Made by a program: the position numbers and the translations under genes. From contig CM114274.1 in assembly GCA_050084515.1 (NCBI GenBank), positions 24,924,001 through 24,988,000 on the forward strand: a stretch of 64,000 bases of DNA, given 5' to 3'. Below the pieces are notes generated by a model, which worked only from the letters and a program-made list of their open reading frames with translations, was not told the origin of the DNA and ran no database searches. Source of the stretch: Blasia pusilla. Lineage: Eukaryota; Marchantiophyta; Marchantiopsida; Blasiales. Shown one piece after another: positions 12,301 through 34,811 of the stretch. The first letter of the stretch is position 1. Each line of letters starts with the position of its first letter.

Positions 12301-12337
12301 TCCATTCCCAAGATACCCTGGCAAAGCAGATTTGTAA
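9317..12337 (+). CDS. asparaginyl-tRNA synthetase, cytosolic type (8 exons)
   Basis: Class II aminoacyl-tRNA synthetase that charges tRNA-Asn. Exons by GT..AG joins that keep frame: 9317-9574, 9764-10009, 10168-10644, 10855-11040, 11286-11347, 11614-11743, 11874-11932 and 12154-12337, giving 533 aa. Exons 1-2 encode the OB-fold anticodon-binding domain (the GWVKTGR region and the LHLRPRTNT linker). Motif 1 lies near HTPIITTS (residue ~196), motif 2 is [15 protein letters not shown] from residue ~300, and motif 3 is GFGLGFER near residue 500, followed by [10 protein letters not shown]. This is the AsnRS/AspRS subclass, and the wording of motifs 2 and 3 favours AsnRS. No transit peptide is evident, so the cytosol is likely. 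The segment between motifs 1 and 2 is a short Ala/Pro-rich linker, shorter than the charged insertion I recall in Arabidopsis SYNC1. The start was chosen as the first ATG giving a normal length; an in-frame near-cognate start 11 codons upstream is less likely. Confidence 0.93.
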
Positions 12338-13715
12338 AGGTATGTGTAGGGGGATTTTCATGATGCCCATGGCAGGGGTGGAGGAATTATAGATCAAAGA
12401 AATACTACTCTATCCCTCTGGGATTGTGTAGAATTTAGGCACATTGCCTCTTCCACTCTTGAAGTGAAAGTTAATCAGAGATCTGTAAGTTGGCAATTAC
12501 ATGTAGGTGTTTGGAGTCTCTGTGCATGTCCATGGGCTTGAAATTCTGACTTGCCTGTTGGTGAAGCACTTTTGGTGTTTCTGTTGCTTTCGGTGAAGCT
12601 GCCATCATCAGAGCCAATGGGATCTAATAAATGCAATGTTTCGTATGTGTCCTTGACTGCTGTGATTTCCATGCAAGAGGTCAAGTGGAAAAGGGCACAC
12701 TCACTCTGCAGTTGTGAACTCAGTTACTTCTCATTGCTTTGACATGATTGTCCACATAGAAGAAAATGGAGCAGTAGATATTTTGCAGCTTCAAGATGCA
12801 CATGACCAAACTGAATAGCACTGAGCAAACAGAGCACCTTCTGGATAAATGCTACCTGCTACTCAGGGCTCGTTTCCATGGAATTATTTTGGTCGCGACA
12901 ACGTTGCTGTACACAACAAATTTTCCAACGGGTATTGAATACATACCCAGAATATCCAAATGATAAGGAGGGTTTTAGGGTTGGACCCTCCCCAAAACCC
13001 TCCGTCTGGGTGGACCCTAAATCTTTGGGTGCAGAGGAATCCCAGACTCCCAGGGTCATGCAACTTGCTTGGCATGAAATCTGCCCCTTTGCGCTTAATC
13101 CCCAGTTCAATGAAGTCTACCAAAGCCAGAGGATTCTGGCACTGAAATGGGGACTCACCAACAACTGGAAGGACACAAACATGTTGAGAATCAAACGAGT
13201 GATCAGTGAGGTCCAATCCAAGAAGTTCGGAAGAGAAACCAAATTCCTGTGGAGTGGAAGTTTCCAGAATGCTCGGTGAACATGGCTAGTCTTCAAACAC
13301 TCCTCTCTTGGAGATATATCTTCTTGTCACTGAAAGATCAGTAGTCCATGCCACCCACCTCGCCACCACACTTGGCCAACCCAAGTTCTTTCCCAAATTC
13401 ACACGGTAATGGTCCACTTCAACTATTAGCCACCACACTTGGCATACTCAAACTCTTTCCCAAATTCACATACTACTCGTCGACTTCGACCATTCGCCTT
13501 TGGGATGTTTGGCATACGGGCGACTGTTCTCCCTAAGCAATTATCTGCCAGGCCTATGGGTGGCTTGTGCAGGTTCCCACAACTGTCCCTGTTCTTTCCA
13601 TTCAACTCGAATGCAGCAGGCCATGCGCAGCAGCCCTGAAGGTTGGTACCAAGACAAGAAATTCACCAATTGCATACTATAAAAGAGCATGTGCTAGGAG
13701 AGTGGTAGAGTGGAA
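12338..13715. other. 3' UTR and intergenic, no gene seen
   Basis: Presumed 3' UTR of the AsnRS gene followed by unique sequence. An open stretch of 133 codons at 12878-13279 has no recognisable domain or codon signature and I treat it as chance. Confidence 0.5.
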
Positions 13716-13749
13716 GATTCTAATATGCTCAATTTTGCATATTAGAATC
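13716..13749. repeat. hairpin with 13-bp perfect arms
   Basis: GATTCTAATATGC and its exact reverse complement flank an 8-nt loop. It is isolated in intergenic AT-rich DNA. Confidence 0.85.
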
Positions 13750-14894
13750 TCCTCCTTGACCCACTTGGAGTTATAATGAATCCTTTTGGTGGACTCTTAG
13801 GGCTTTTTGCTTTACATGGTGATTAGAGAAAAAATCATGTGGATTTGGGAAACTAGCTAGGTGATGTAAGGGCGCTTCTTGGCATTGTAACCCTGGTGTC
13901 TTTCTTTGCAAATTGAAGGCATGATAACACTCCAAATTTTAGGCAAGAGTCCTTTACAAGTTGTCCCATGCATGTTGGGTTATTCTATTCGTTGTTTTGT
14001 AGCACAAGAAAGCAAGTTAGCACATTGTTCCTAGTATTGTATGACTTAGTAAGAATGCATGTGCAATGCATTGGTGTTCCATTAATGTTCCAGATTTTTT
14101 GACTGGGAGATCTCATTCCATTATTTTCAAAATAGTGGGTAATTATGTTCTTTGCTCTTTCGATTTTATTGAAAAATTATTTGAGAAATATGTCAAGTCC
14201 GTAAAGGCAATAATAGATACCTCATCATTTCATGACTAGGCTTCCTTTATTTTAAATAATTCTTTCCATTTTCATTAGATACAAGATGTTATAGAATGTT
14301 CCATTTAGGCATGCCACATGTAATTTAATAAATTATACCTATTTTTTTCAAAAGTAGTGATAAGATATGTCACATTTCCACTCTAAGGGACTTTCCTTGC
14401 ATTCTTTGCCTTTAATTTTTTACAAAGGGCTCTTTTAACATGGATTTTGCCATAAGAACTTCTACTTTGATCTTTTGTCAAAATTGGAATGTTGGCTTGG
14501 AAATACTTGGTAAACGGGTCTTGATTTATGTGTGGAAAATTCTCAATCTTAGTGGTTAGGAGGGCGCATAAGAAGGGTGCCCAACATGCCTTGATGGGAG
14601 GCATAACTAATTACTAACCTTCAGGAATAAAACTACATGAATTGCGTAAGAGCTTATGTTACCGCCCTTGAATTCAAAGTTGCAAAAATGAACGATATTG
14701 TAGATGGGATAGTGGATATTAATTGTTGTTCAATTCTAACTTTTAACTCTTTTGTAATCATGAAGAAACACACATGGAGGGTGAATATTTCTTCTACTCA
14801 TTTAAGAAAAGAAGGCTTTCATGGTAATCTTTGACGGGTAGAAAGGACAAAGCCACCTCATTTCTTCCTTTTCACAACAATAAATATGAGTGCT

Positions 14895-14897
<3 letters not shown>
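13750..14897. other. AT-rich intergenic DNA
   Basis: No open frame with a recognisable product, no RNA gene and no transposon domain seen. Confidence 0.45.

Positions 14898-14930
<33 letters not shown>
14898..14930. repeat. (CT)n microsatellite
   Basis: About sixteen CT dinucleotides, flanked on both sides by the same word ATATGAGTGCTA (about 14884 and 14931). The microsatellite therefore sits inside a short duplication. Confidence 0.95.
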
Positions 14931-14938
14931 ATATGAGT

Positions 14939-15205
14939 GCTAACCTCTTGGTCATCAAGCGGTAGATGACCAAGAGGTTAGCTGAACAAACATAAGGTCC
15001 TCTTGAAGAGGTCTTGGGTTCAACTCTCCCCTTGGACAGTGGGGGGCGGTCTCAACCCCAGGGCAGTGGCGTCTCCTACCTAGGGCATGGATGGTCCGTG
15101 TTCGAGAGAGAGAACGCCTTGTGTGGCGGTCTCAACCCCAGGGCAGTGGCGTCCCCTACCTAGGGCATGGATGGTCCATGTTCGAGAGAGAGAACGCCTT
15201 GTGTG
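14939..15205. repeat. hairpin, tRNA-like box B and 80-bp tandem duplication (SINE-like)
   Basis: An 18-bp perfect stem (14939-14956 with 14965-14982, 8-nt loop) is followed about 40 bp later by GGTTCAACTCTCC, close to a polymerase III box B. Then comes an exact-period tandem pair of 80 bp (15046-15125 and 15126-15205) with two mismatches visible. The mix of a tRNA-like promoter word and a downstream tail suggests a tRNA-derived SINE, but box A is not convincing. Confidence 0.5.
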
Positions 15206-18120
15206 CCTTTCATGTGTGTGCCTTGACTATGCTCCCAGGTTACAAATCTGGATAAAATTCCAAAAAAGAACGAAGAAAAAAACAAAAACCAAATCTCGTG
15301 AGTGAGAACCCCAAATCTAGAGGTGAAGGTGCCAATGTCGGATGCGATGTCAATTTCACATACGTGGAAGGGGTCCCATAAGCCAGATCGGCTTCCCGTG
15401 GACTAAAAATCTACTCTACTCTACTCTCTCCTATGATATGCACTACTTAATGAGTATAGTCTATCTATGTGCGTATTTGGATCAAGGTTGATATTTTTTT
15501 GAAGTGATGAAGTAAATAATCAAGTTGTTGGCGATGTTACTTGAAAAATCATGGAAATGTATGATTTTCTTAAGTGGTCATCCACCCACTTGGAATTTAT
15601 GTCGTTATTCTCAATCTATCTCACTATACAGACGACTGAAAAGTTTCCTCTTATGGACTAATTTAGAAAATACTTTGTTAGGGTATAACCATAGCAATTT
15701 TCCTTGGCAACAATTTGCTCAACCGTCTACTTTGGATATCATTTTGAGGCTTAGATTTTTGTTGTTTCATTAGCAATATTGCTTTTAGAAAGCCTTTGGT
15801 CTATCATCATAAAACGATGTCTTGTTTGTTACTTACCTACAAGGTTTCTAGGTTTGCTCAATGAGAATGTGCTACAACATGTAGAAAAAGCATCCATTCG
15901 TATAAAAGATTGTACTCTTAAGAAAGCATGAAAGCACATTCCAACCCACAAACAATACAATCTATATCTGTATTACTTTTGGAGATTTCCCTTTCATTTC
16001 CAAACTCCTCTCCTCTTGTCACCTGCAACCCATAGGATTGCTTGCCGTATGTGCCAATAGGATTGTTCAAAAATTGATTTAGAATGGTATTTAAGAATTT
16101 TGAGAGGTTATTTAAAATCCGTCCGTTGCATGGGCTTCCAATAGAACAATTCTCTTAATATATTTGTTATATAAATTTTAAGGCAAAAATGAGGAATCAT
16201 TGAGTGTGATTATTTTCTATATATACGACAGAATTTCTTCTACTTCACACCATTGAAGAGTGTATCATCTAAAAAAGAGACTTTATTATGCAATAGGATG
16301 AGATTAGCTTGGGTCTTAAACCATCTCTCAAAAATTTCAAATATCATTTTTAATCAGTTTCACACAACCTTATTGGTTTATAAGACAAACAATCCTATGG
16401 ATTGTAAGTGTCAAGAGAAAAAAAAGTAAATAAAATGAAAGGGTATTCACCTATACGATCCCTTTAGAATGACCAAAAGTATTTAAGAAAGAAGTCTAGT
16501 GACATGTGATGGCTAAAGAAAATCCTCCAATCATTATATAGATTTTTGAATAATATTTTTTCCCGTGCGATGCACCAGGCGAGATGATTGGGAATGTAAA
16601 GACTGACGTATATATGATGGTAATATAAAATTAGTGGATACATGGTGAATATTGTTTAATCTTAAAAAAATGACAAAAAAAGAAAGATAGATTTTTATTA
16701 TAATATACCAAACTTGGCTCAAAATAATTTTTCATATATTTTCCTCTTTTATCTGTAGAGAAAATAATTTATCCCTTTTCCAACCCCCCTTTTTCAATAG
16801 GTGAAAGAAAATAACTTATTTTGATGATTTTTTTTCCCAAAAGAAGCATAATGCTTGAAAAGTAAAAATAATATAGAAATAACATGTCTTCCATTATTTT
16901 GAAGGATAATTATTGTCCCATTAGTGTCCTATTATCCTTTTCATTTTTCCCCAAAAGGAAAATTAATTTTCCCTCAAGACTACACTTTAAATTAATTGTT
17001 GTCATACTTTTGTCGCATGAACTTTGAAAAGATAATTTTAAATTTAAAAATGAGAAAATATAATAAACGTGAAAGGGACTCTAGAAGATTTCATCGAGAA
17101 AGAAGTTTGCATTTGAGTTAATTATAATTATTTTATAAATATTAAAAATAACCTAATTGTTAAAATCTTACCCATTCTTGTTATTTTTATGGTTAGAATA
17201 GGGTAAAATAAAAAAAAACTTCATGAATTGGCTTCATTGGAAAATCCGATGAATGGCATTCATTCGTCTTCAAAGTTAGAGCTAATATTTTGCTTGTGTG
17301 ATGCATTGAGCCGGTTTGATGGATATGAAAATATTTCACAAATGGAGAATATAATGAAAGCATTACATCACACATGTTGAAATTATAAAGTTGAAAAATA
17401 AATAGTAAAGATTAGTTTTCGCTTAAATAAATGTATAATCATAGACTCTAATTTTGATTTTTAATTTAGAAAGAAATTAGTTATCCTTATTTTTCCAACC
17501 CCCATCTCTCAATTAGTAAAAAGAAATCACTGATTTTAATCCAAAGTTTGTCTCATCATATCCTTTAGAAATTCCTCACAATTAAAGTTTGAAAATAAGA
17601 AAGAAAATAAATTTCAGAAATTTGAAGAATAATTAAATTTCCACTTTTCTAATATTATATTTTTTTCTAAAGTAATATGTAATTTCCCTTCCAAAACTAA
17701 CTTGAAATTAAATTTGAGTTTTTTTCTTAATATTTATATCATAAATTGAATTTGGAAATGAAAAAATAATTTTTTATGAGAAAAATCACAATCTTTTCAT
17801 GAAGATTATATTTTTAATATTTAATTTTTTAAAACAAAAAATAATGTAAATATTTTAACCTATTTTCTATTTTGGTTTCTATATGCAAAAATTGAAAAAC
17901 CTCAAAGGTTTAAGATAGGAAAATATAATTTATATTATTATGAGAGAATACTTTTTTATTTGTAAATACCTCTAGTTTTGACACGTGGGAACCGAATTTT
18001 TTTTTTTTTATAAGATTAGATGAAACAATTAGTGATTTTTTAAATAACATTTTCATAAAGAACCATATCTGATTCTAAAAATATCATTTAAAAAATATTT
18101 TTAATACGTATTCAATTATT
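15206..18120. other. long AT-rich intergenic block
   Basis: From about 15.9 kb the sequence is very AT-rich with homopolymer runs and no coding signature. A CACGTG G-box word occurs near 17981, and the GC content then rises abruptly at about 18.16 kb, into the 5' region of the next gene. Confidence 0.5.
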
Positions 18121-18159
18121 TTAGAATGAAAAACTTATGGAGGGTTTAGTGAATGGGGT

Positions 18160-18483
18160 TTCCATCCCATGAGCCGCACACTTTTGTGAACATAAGTTTC
18201 GTATAGGAGAAGCGCGAGCATAAGAGTCCGTATTTCCCCGTGGAAAGGCCATGACGTAAAAGCTTTTCGTTGAGAGACCGGGGAAAAGGGAGAGGCTCGG
18301 TACAAGTTCCCGGGAACCGGCAGGCGTCCTGCGTTTGAGCACTCGCGCTGGGCTAGAGCCTTTCGGGCACTATCTTCTTTTATGTGGCTGCTCTTCTGTA
18401 ACGCGCGTCGCGCGGTGTGTGGAGTCGGTGTTCAAATCTGCGGAGGGCGGGGTTGGGCTGGAGGTGTATGCGGAGGTTTAGCG
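18160..18483 (+). promoter_or_regulatory. GC-rich 5' region of the OVA2 gene
   Basis: GC-rich segment between the AT-rich spacer and the chosen ATG. An in-frame upstream ATG at 18382 would add 34 residues. I prefer 18484 because the sequence from there already reads as a transit peptide of normal length. Confidence 0.45.
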
Positions 18484-29850
<11,367 letters not shown>

Positions 29851-32800
29851 TTCATTTGGATAATTTATCGGAGACATTGTAACATAATTCTATGAAGCTG
29901 GCGACCTCTTAGCCCCATGTAGAATACGGGTGGATGATTGTGTCACACAGTGACATCTGTTATTAAAATGGATGTCTTAACCTTGTGATTAGAAATATCC
30001 AGTCTTTTAACCTGATTGACAGGAGTTCCGGGGATTGACAGGAGTTCCGGGGTGTGGCAAGCAAACTGCTGAGGTTGTATGTGTGTTCTCATCCCATTAA
30101 AGTGTTCAGAATATGAACAACAATTTCGTTTGAGTGAGTTAACATTCTGGCGGAAGAAGTTTACGAAACTGATCAAAAGAATGATTGAAAGACCGACTTT
30201 GGAGTGTTTTTAGAAAAAATAATGCACCTCTCTGTTTGCCTCCATAATAGCATCTGAGATATGCGACGGTGCCCCTTCTCGACTAAGCCACCACGTCAGA
30301 GCTGAATGTGCACAGGAGAGGACTAAAATTTTGAGCTATCTTCCTACCCTGCCATGGAACTGTAGCCAGAGCCCACCTGCTAGCATATGCGGTGGCAGGA
30401 TGTCAAGGTTAGAACTGTCCACAGCCTAAATAGCTGACACGTAACCATCACTAGAGAGTGGCTCCACCAAATCTTGGTTCTCATATCTAGGACAAAATTC
30501 TCATGTTTGACCAGGTAACTTATTCTATCAGCACCAGATATCTCCTCATTACTCTCAACATTCTGCCTAAAGTATTTTTGTCTGATCATGGACCAAATCC
30601 CCCATTAGACCTATATCAACGTTTCTTTTAGTTATTTTAAGAGCAGGGAAGAACTTTCCAACCAAACTAGTAGGCCCTAAAACTTTATTGATTCCTATAA
30701 TAGAATAAAATTCTCTCTAGGAGATTGTGTAAAATGACCTCGAGACAGGAGAGTGAAAAACTGTAAACTTCATAGCAAAAAGGAGAAATAAAATAAATAG
30801 GAATTAAAATAAGAGAGGAGAGGGTGCCAAGTTGAGATGCCAATGGCTTCAATAATATAGGTATTTGCTTAAATGGCTCCCTAAGCAACATTCCTTGCCT
30901 CGACGCGGTCCCCATACTTGGAGTCATGGTAGGCATAGTGGTGGGAAACCTGTTTTATGAGCGGGAGCTTGGGTACCATGGGGGATCCTATCGGTTTCAA
31001 ATAGTCGTAGACTTTTGTAGTGAGTTGAAGAGGTTATGGCCAATGGGGAAAATAAGGATTGTCTTTCAATTAGTCGTAGGTGATGTGAGGGGTTTAAAAT
31101 GCAAATCTTTAGAGGCTTTTTCTTAAATGGAGTGCTTGTTGATTGCATCATTGTCCAATTTACAAATTGAAAGGCATTCAAAAGACCAATTCCCTCCGAC
31201 TTGGGTGGCTACACAGATAGGGAAAATTCTTAATAATGAGTCACGATGTTATACATATCCAACTTGTGCTTATGTTGGAAATTGGCGTAGTGGCCAATGT
31301 AGCTGAACCATCGAGCCTAAGAGAGACAATAGCAGACGCATCAACCATGTTTGTGGTGAACACGGATATGTTCCAAGGAGGATTTTTTTTTCTGCGATGC
31401 GTTGAGTAGGATGGCGGGGATATTAAGTTTCACAATCTGCATTATGTCCCAAAATAGATTGTATGGCATGTTGGTGATGGGCTTATGACCGTGAGTGGTG
31501 CAGATTTTGAATGTATGACCATAGACAAGCAGATTTCTCATGTTAAGATGCAATCGGATGATGTGTGGAGGTTGCTCGTGGAACACAAATCATGTGCTTT
31601 GGAGAGTGTTGTTCATGGAGCCAAGAAACATTTACCCTCATCTTCCACAACCCTTTCAGTAGTTATAAATGTCGACCATTCATCCCAACCGGAGGATATT
31701 GGTGTTGTAGTGGCTCTTGAGGAGGGGACTGCTCGCTTAAGTTTTGGAGGATCCTCACCATCAATGAGTAAATCTCTTCTAGTGTGGAGTCAAGAGGTAA
31801 AACACCTCTAGCTCTTCGCTCGAGAATCCATTACGCATCAAGTGTGGGCACAGAAAAGGGAGTCCGAGACCTTGTAGCTCTTTGTGATGCCCTAAAAAGA
31901 GACGGAGAATGTGTAGAAAATCTTGTGTGAAGTGGAAGGAGGAATTTCTATGTTATCGGCCGAAAGGGAGAAATTAAATGGAAAAATTTGTGCATGTGAG
32001 AAGGCAAATAGTTCTCGTTGTCTAGCTTACATTCAAGAGAATGTACGGATCTTGGATGATTTGCAGTCACGAGTGGTCAAGAGTGCTTAACAGGTGCGTG
32101 CATGGATTGGCCGTGCATTATTCTTGGATGCGGTTAGTGTAGGGTCACAAGCACATCGCTTTGTCACATCTTAGTTAGCAACACGTAGAGTTCAATCCCG
32201 TTAAGGACATAGAGAGCCAATGGGCTATTTGGGTGTAACTTCATCTTGAGGTGTAGTGTGCCTACTTTCCTTGAACGACAATCTTTAGTGTTGTGGAAGC
32301 GTGCGTTAAATCGGACAGGCTCTCACTACTGATTTGCACCCAAACACGCACTCATGTTAGTCGGGTTTGGGTCAATCAGCGCTCCAACTCACCGAGCTCT
32401 CGACTCAGCCTCTCATCAAGCTCAACCTTCCGAGTTTCTTGCTTTACAACATAGGCAAGTCTCTCAAGGCTTGGGACAGACTTTCTTGTTAGTCTAGATA
32501 CCTCAAACGGCGTTTGCACACATGGCGGTCCCAACTGTCCAATGGACCTCGAATGAGACCCTAACCGAGATTCACTGAAATTAGTCGCGAGTGGGAATCC
32601 AAGTGTGGCTTTTGAAATCCACTCCCTTGGATCAGTTTTGGGTTTCAAGTCCCAACACCAAACTTCCTCTCCATTCCGTGCCCTTGAGCCGCCCTATGGC
32701 ATCCCAAGGTAGGGTTTGGGTCCCAAGCATCCATGAAGACATTCCCCCTTACTAGTACTTTTGGGGATCCCCGCGCTCCCCCTAAATTTGGGGAAAAGAC

Positions 32801-33500
32801 AATATAGCCCCTCTTTTTGGCCCTCAACCCAACTCCCTATATATTTGTTTTTGGCCAATATCTCAACCTATACTACTGCGTTTGCTCTAATCTTTAGTGT
32901 GTTGGAACCAACTTTGCATAAGATTTCCAACGCCACCTTATTTGTCCCAAATGCATATTGGAACTAAAAATGTTATGGTCTAAAATACAGTCAAAATCCC
33001 AAATGCTAGTCGCGTTCCAAATCTAGTTCTCACCTCTTTGGAAACCAACCTTGCTAGACTCAACTCCTCTCAAGTCTTGGTTCACCTTTGGTTCAGGTTT
33101 CCTGGTCGCGACCATAAACGTATGAAGCGCACAAACTCTATTCTCGCATTTTGTCTCTTGCGGCACTCAATTGCCCTGCCCTATAGACTATCGTGAACAT
33201 GAAACATGGGTGGTTCTAATTGGGACCTCACGTGATGCATCTTTGTCATCATGTGTGCATAAGTCTAGCCTAACAATGACACATTGCCAGAAAATTAGAT
33301 TGGAGAATAGGTTTGATTCTCTTGCAAATAATGAAATGCTCATAATATCTTGCAAAACATGCACGAACTCGAATCATGCAAACGAAATCGTTGACAAACT
33401 GAAGAATAATCTTAATATGAAAATCTAAAGATCATGAAATGAACGGTGCCAACTGTATCCAAATCTTGCGCCTCCAATAATAAAATATTGGCAGATAATA
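29851..33500. other. intergenic DNA, no gene seen
   Basis: Presumed 3' UTR of OVA2, then about 3.5 kb without a recognisable product. Small features only, such as a tandem TTGACAGGAGTTCCGGGGA pair near 30017-30053. Several open stretches of 60-108 codons (for example 31485-31811) match nothing I know. Confidence 0.5.
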
Positions 33501-33513
33501 TATGTTAGTACCA

Positions 33514-33760
33514 TTATTGTGTTGATACGAGTAATAAGTTGGTATATTGATGGACCAACCTCGCCACATGGCGTAATGAGACTCTTGGTGCGATCTCATT
33601 ACTCTCGATATACCAATATTGATGTATGCATACGTTCACATGCAACGTTGTAGCTATCTTCTTCCTCATCCTTCCAAAGAGATCCAACAGTCTCATGTCG
33701 TCGCCTAGACACTACCATATAATGGATGTAGTATCCAAGGGTGCCAACGTTTCTACTCCA
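33514..33760 (-). pseudogene. second copy of the retrotransposon DNA methyltransferase, N-terminal fragment
   Basis: Minus-strand frame with a PLDTTSIIW block, one stop, then LLDLFG (motif I region, damaged downstream) and a block ending APRVSLRHVARL. It aligns without gaps to the methyltransferase region at about 38540-38720 (PLDTTPILW, VLDLFG, ARRVSLQHVVQL): the 32 residues after LDLFG match in length exactly. It is a separate, older or faster-decayed copy. It lies just beyond the terminal repeat at 33.9 kb, so it belongs to another element, into or beside which the main copy sits. Confidence 0.8.
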
Positions 33761-33903
33761 AGAAGACAAGTGTCACATGACTTTGTCTACTCCGAAACAA
33801 AGGTTTAGCTCCATGCTTTTCTCACAAGCTTTACTCCACACGCCTGTAAGTGAATGCTAGTATCTCGCAATAGTGAAGAGGTATCGAAACCCATCATGCC
33901 ATA

Positions 33904-34413
33904 TGTCGTGCGCATATACATTGCTACACAACATACATCGCTGTCATCGAACACACACACAAAAACACACACGATTCCATGCTAACTCATGGCATCCATA
34001 CACATGGCATCCATGTATAAAAATATCTCCAATAAAGTAAGATCCATAGCGGGTCAAGGGCCACTTGCCAAAGTGGAAAGTCAACTATTCCCAAGATGGA
34101 AACTTACCCGAAATAGCAAGTTTCTCTATATGGCTCCCAATGAGCCGAAACGAAGGGGAAAGCTGCTCTCTCAGGTTTCCCAGGGCCTCAACAGGACATC
34201 CTCGACCTCCTCGAACTGTCCTGCACTACTCGTGTAGAGGATCTGCTAGATCCCACCAATCTATTCTAACACTCATGATAGTTGTCGTGCGCATACACAT
34301 CGCTACACAACATACATCGCTGTCATTGAACACACACACAAAAACACACACGATTCCATGCTAACTCATGGCATCCATACACAGAGGTGAGAAGTACAAA
34401 AATATCTCCAATC
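33904..34413 (-). repeat. terminal repeats of gypsy copy 2 (unit - spacer - unit)
   Basis: A ~130-bp unit (minus strand: TTGGAGATATTTTT ... GCGCACGACA) occurs at 34283-34413 and again at 33904-34033, offset 379 bp. The spacer at 34037-34282 is a shortened version of the ~510-bp blocks at 43147-43660 and 44059-44558; an internal stretch of about 260-285 bp is missing between GATCC and TAGCGGGTCAAGG. The first unit follows the PHD stop codon by ~190 bp, so this is the 3' LTR end of the minus-strand element, followed by the start of another LTR. Confidence 0.7.
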
Positions 34414-34598
34414 ACCACCTTAACTGGTGGTTAGGTCCCTCTAACTCCAGATAGCCATCTATCCCTACCTACCACGACATACATCTCTAGGACACTAAGA
34501 GCAGAAAGGCCGGGTGCTCATGTGGCCCCATCGTTAGTCGCCTTCCTGTCATCCATGTCATACAAAAATTTGGAATCAAAACCTACCTAGTATCTCCT

Positions 34599-34811
34599 CT
34601 ATGTACATCTGGGACACATCCATCGTCCTCGAGGAACCCTAGTGAGAGGTGGCGTCAGACATGCCATATGCCAACCTCTCGAACATCCATCACAGACTAG
34701 CATCGTGGCTGCACCATGAGCAAAACCACACAACATACAATGCAAACCTGCAAGAATAGTTGTTGAGCTCGGATTTACTGTACCATCAATGTTAGGAAGG
34801 TGACATGGCGC
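34599..34811 (-). pseudogene. PHD-type zinc finger tail of integrase (copy 2)
   Basis: Beyond a single TAA (34812-34814) the integrase frame stays open for ~70 codons and encodes the same C4HC3 pattern as copy 1: C-x2-C-x11-C-x2-C-x4-H-x2-C-x14-C-x2-C, ending one residue before TAG at 34599-34601. Spacing is identical, while many of the other residues differ. All zinc ligands are kept despite that divergence, which suggests the finger was under selection while the family was active. Confidence 0.88.

Noticed and set aside
12878-13279. 133-codon open frame downstream of the AsnRS gene
   Set aside because: No recognisable motif, overlapped by frames on the other strand; could be real but cannot be supported.
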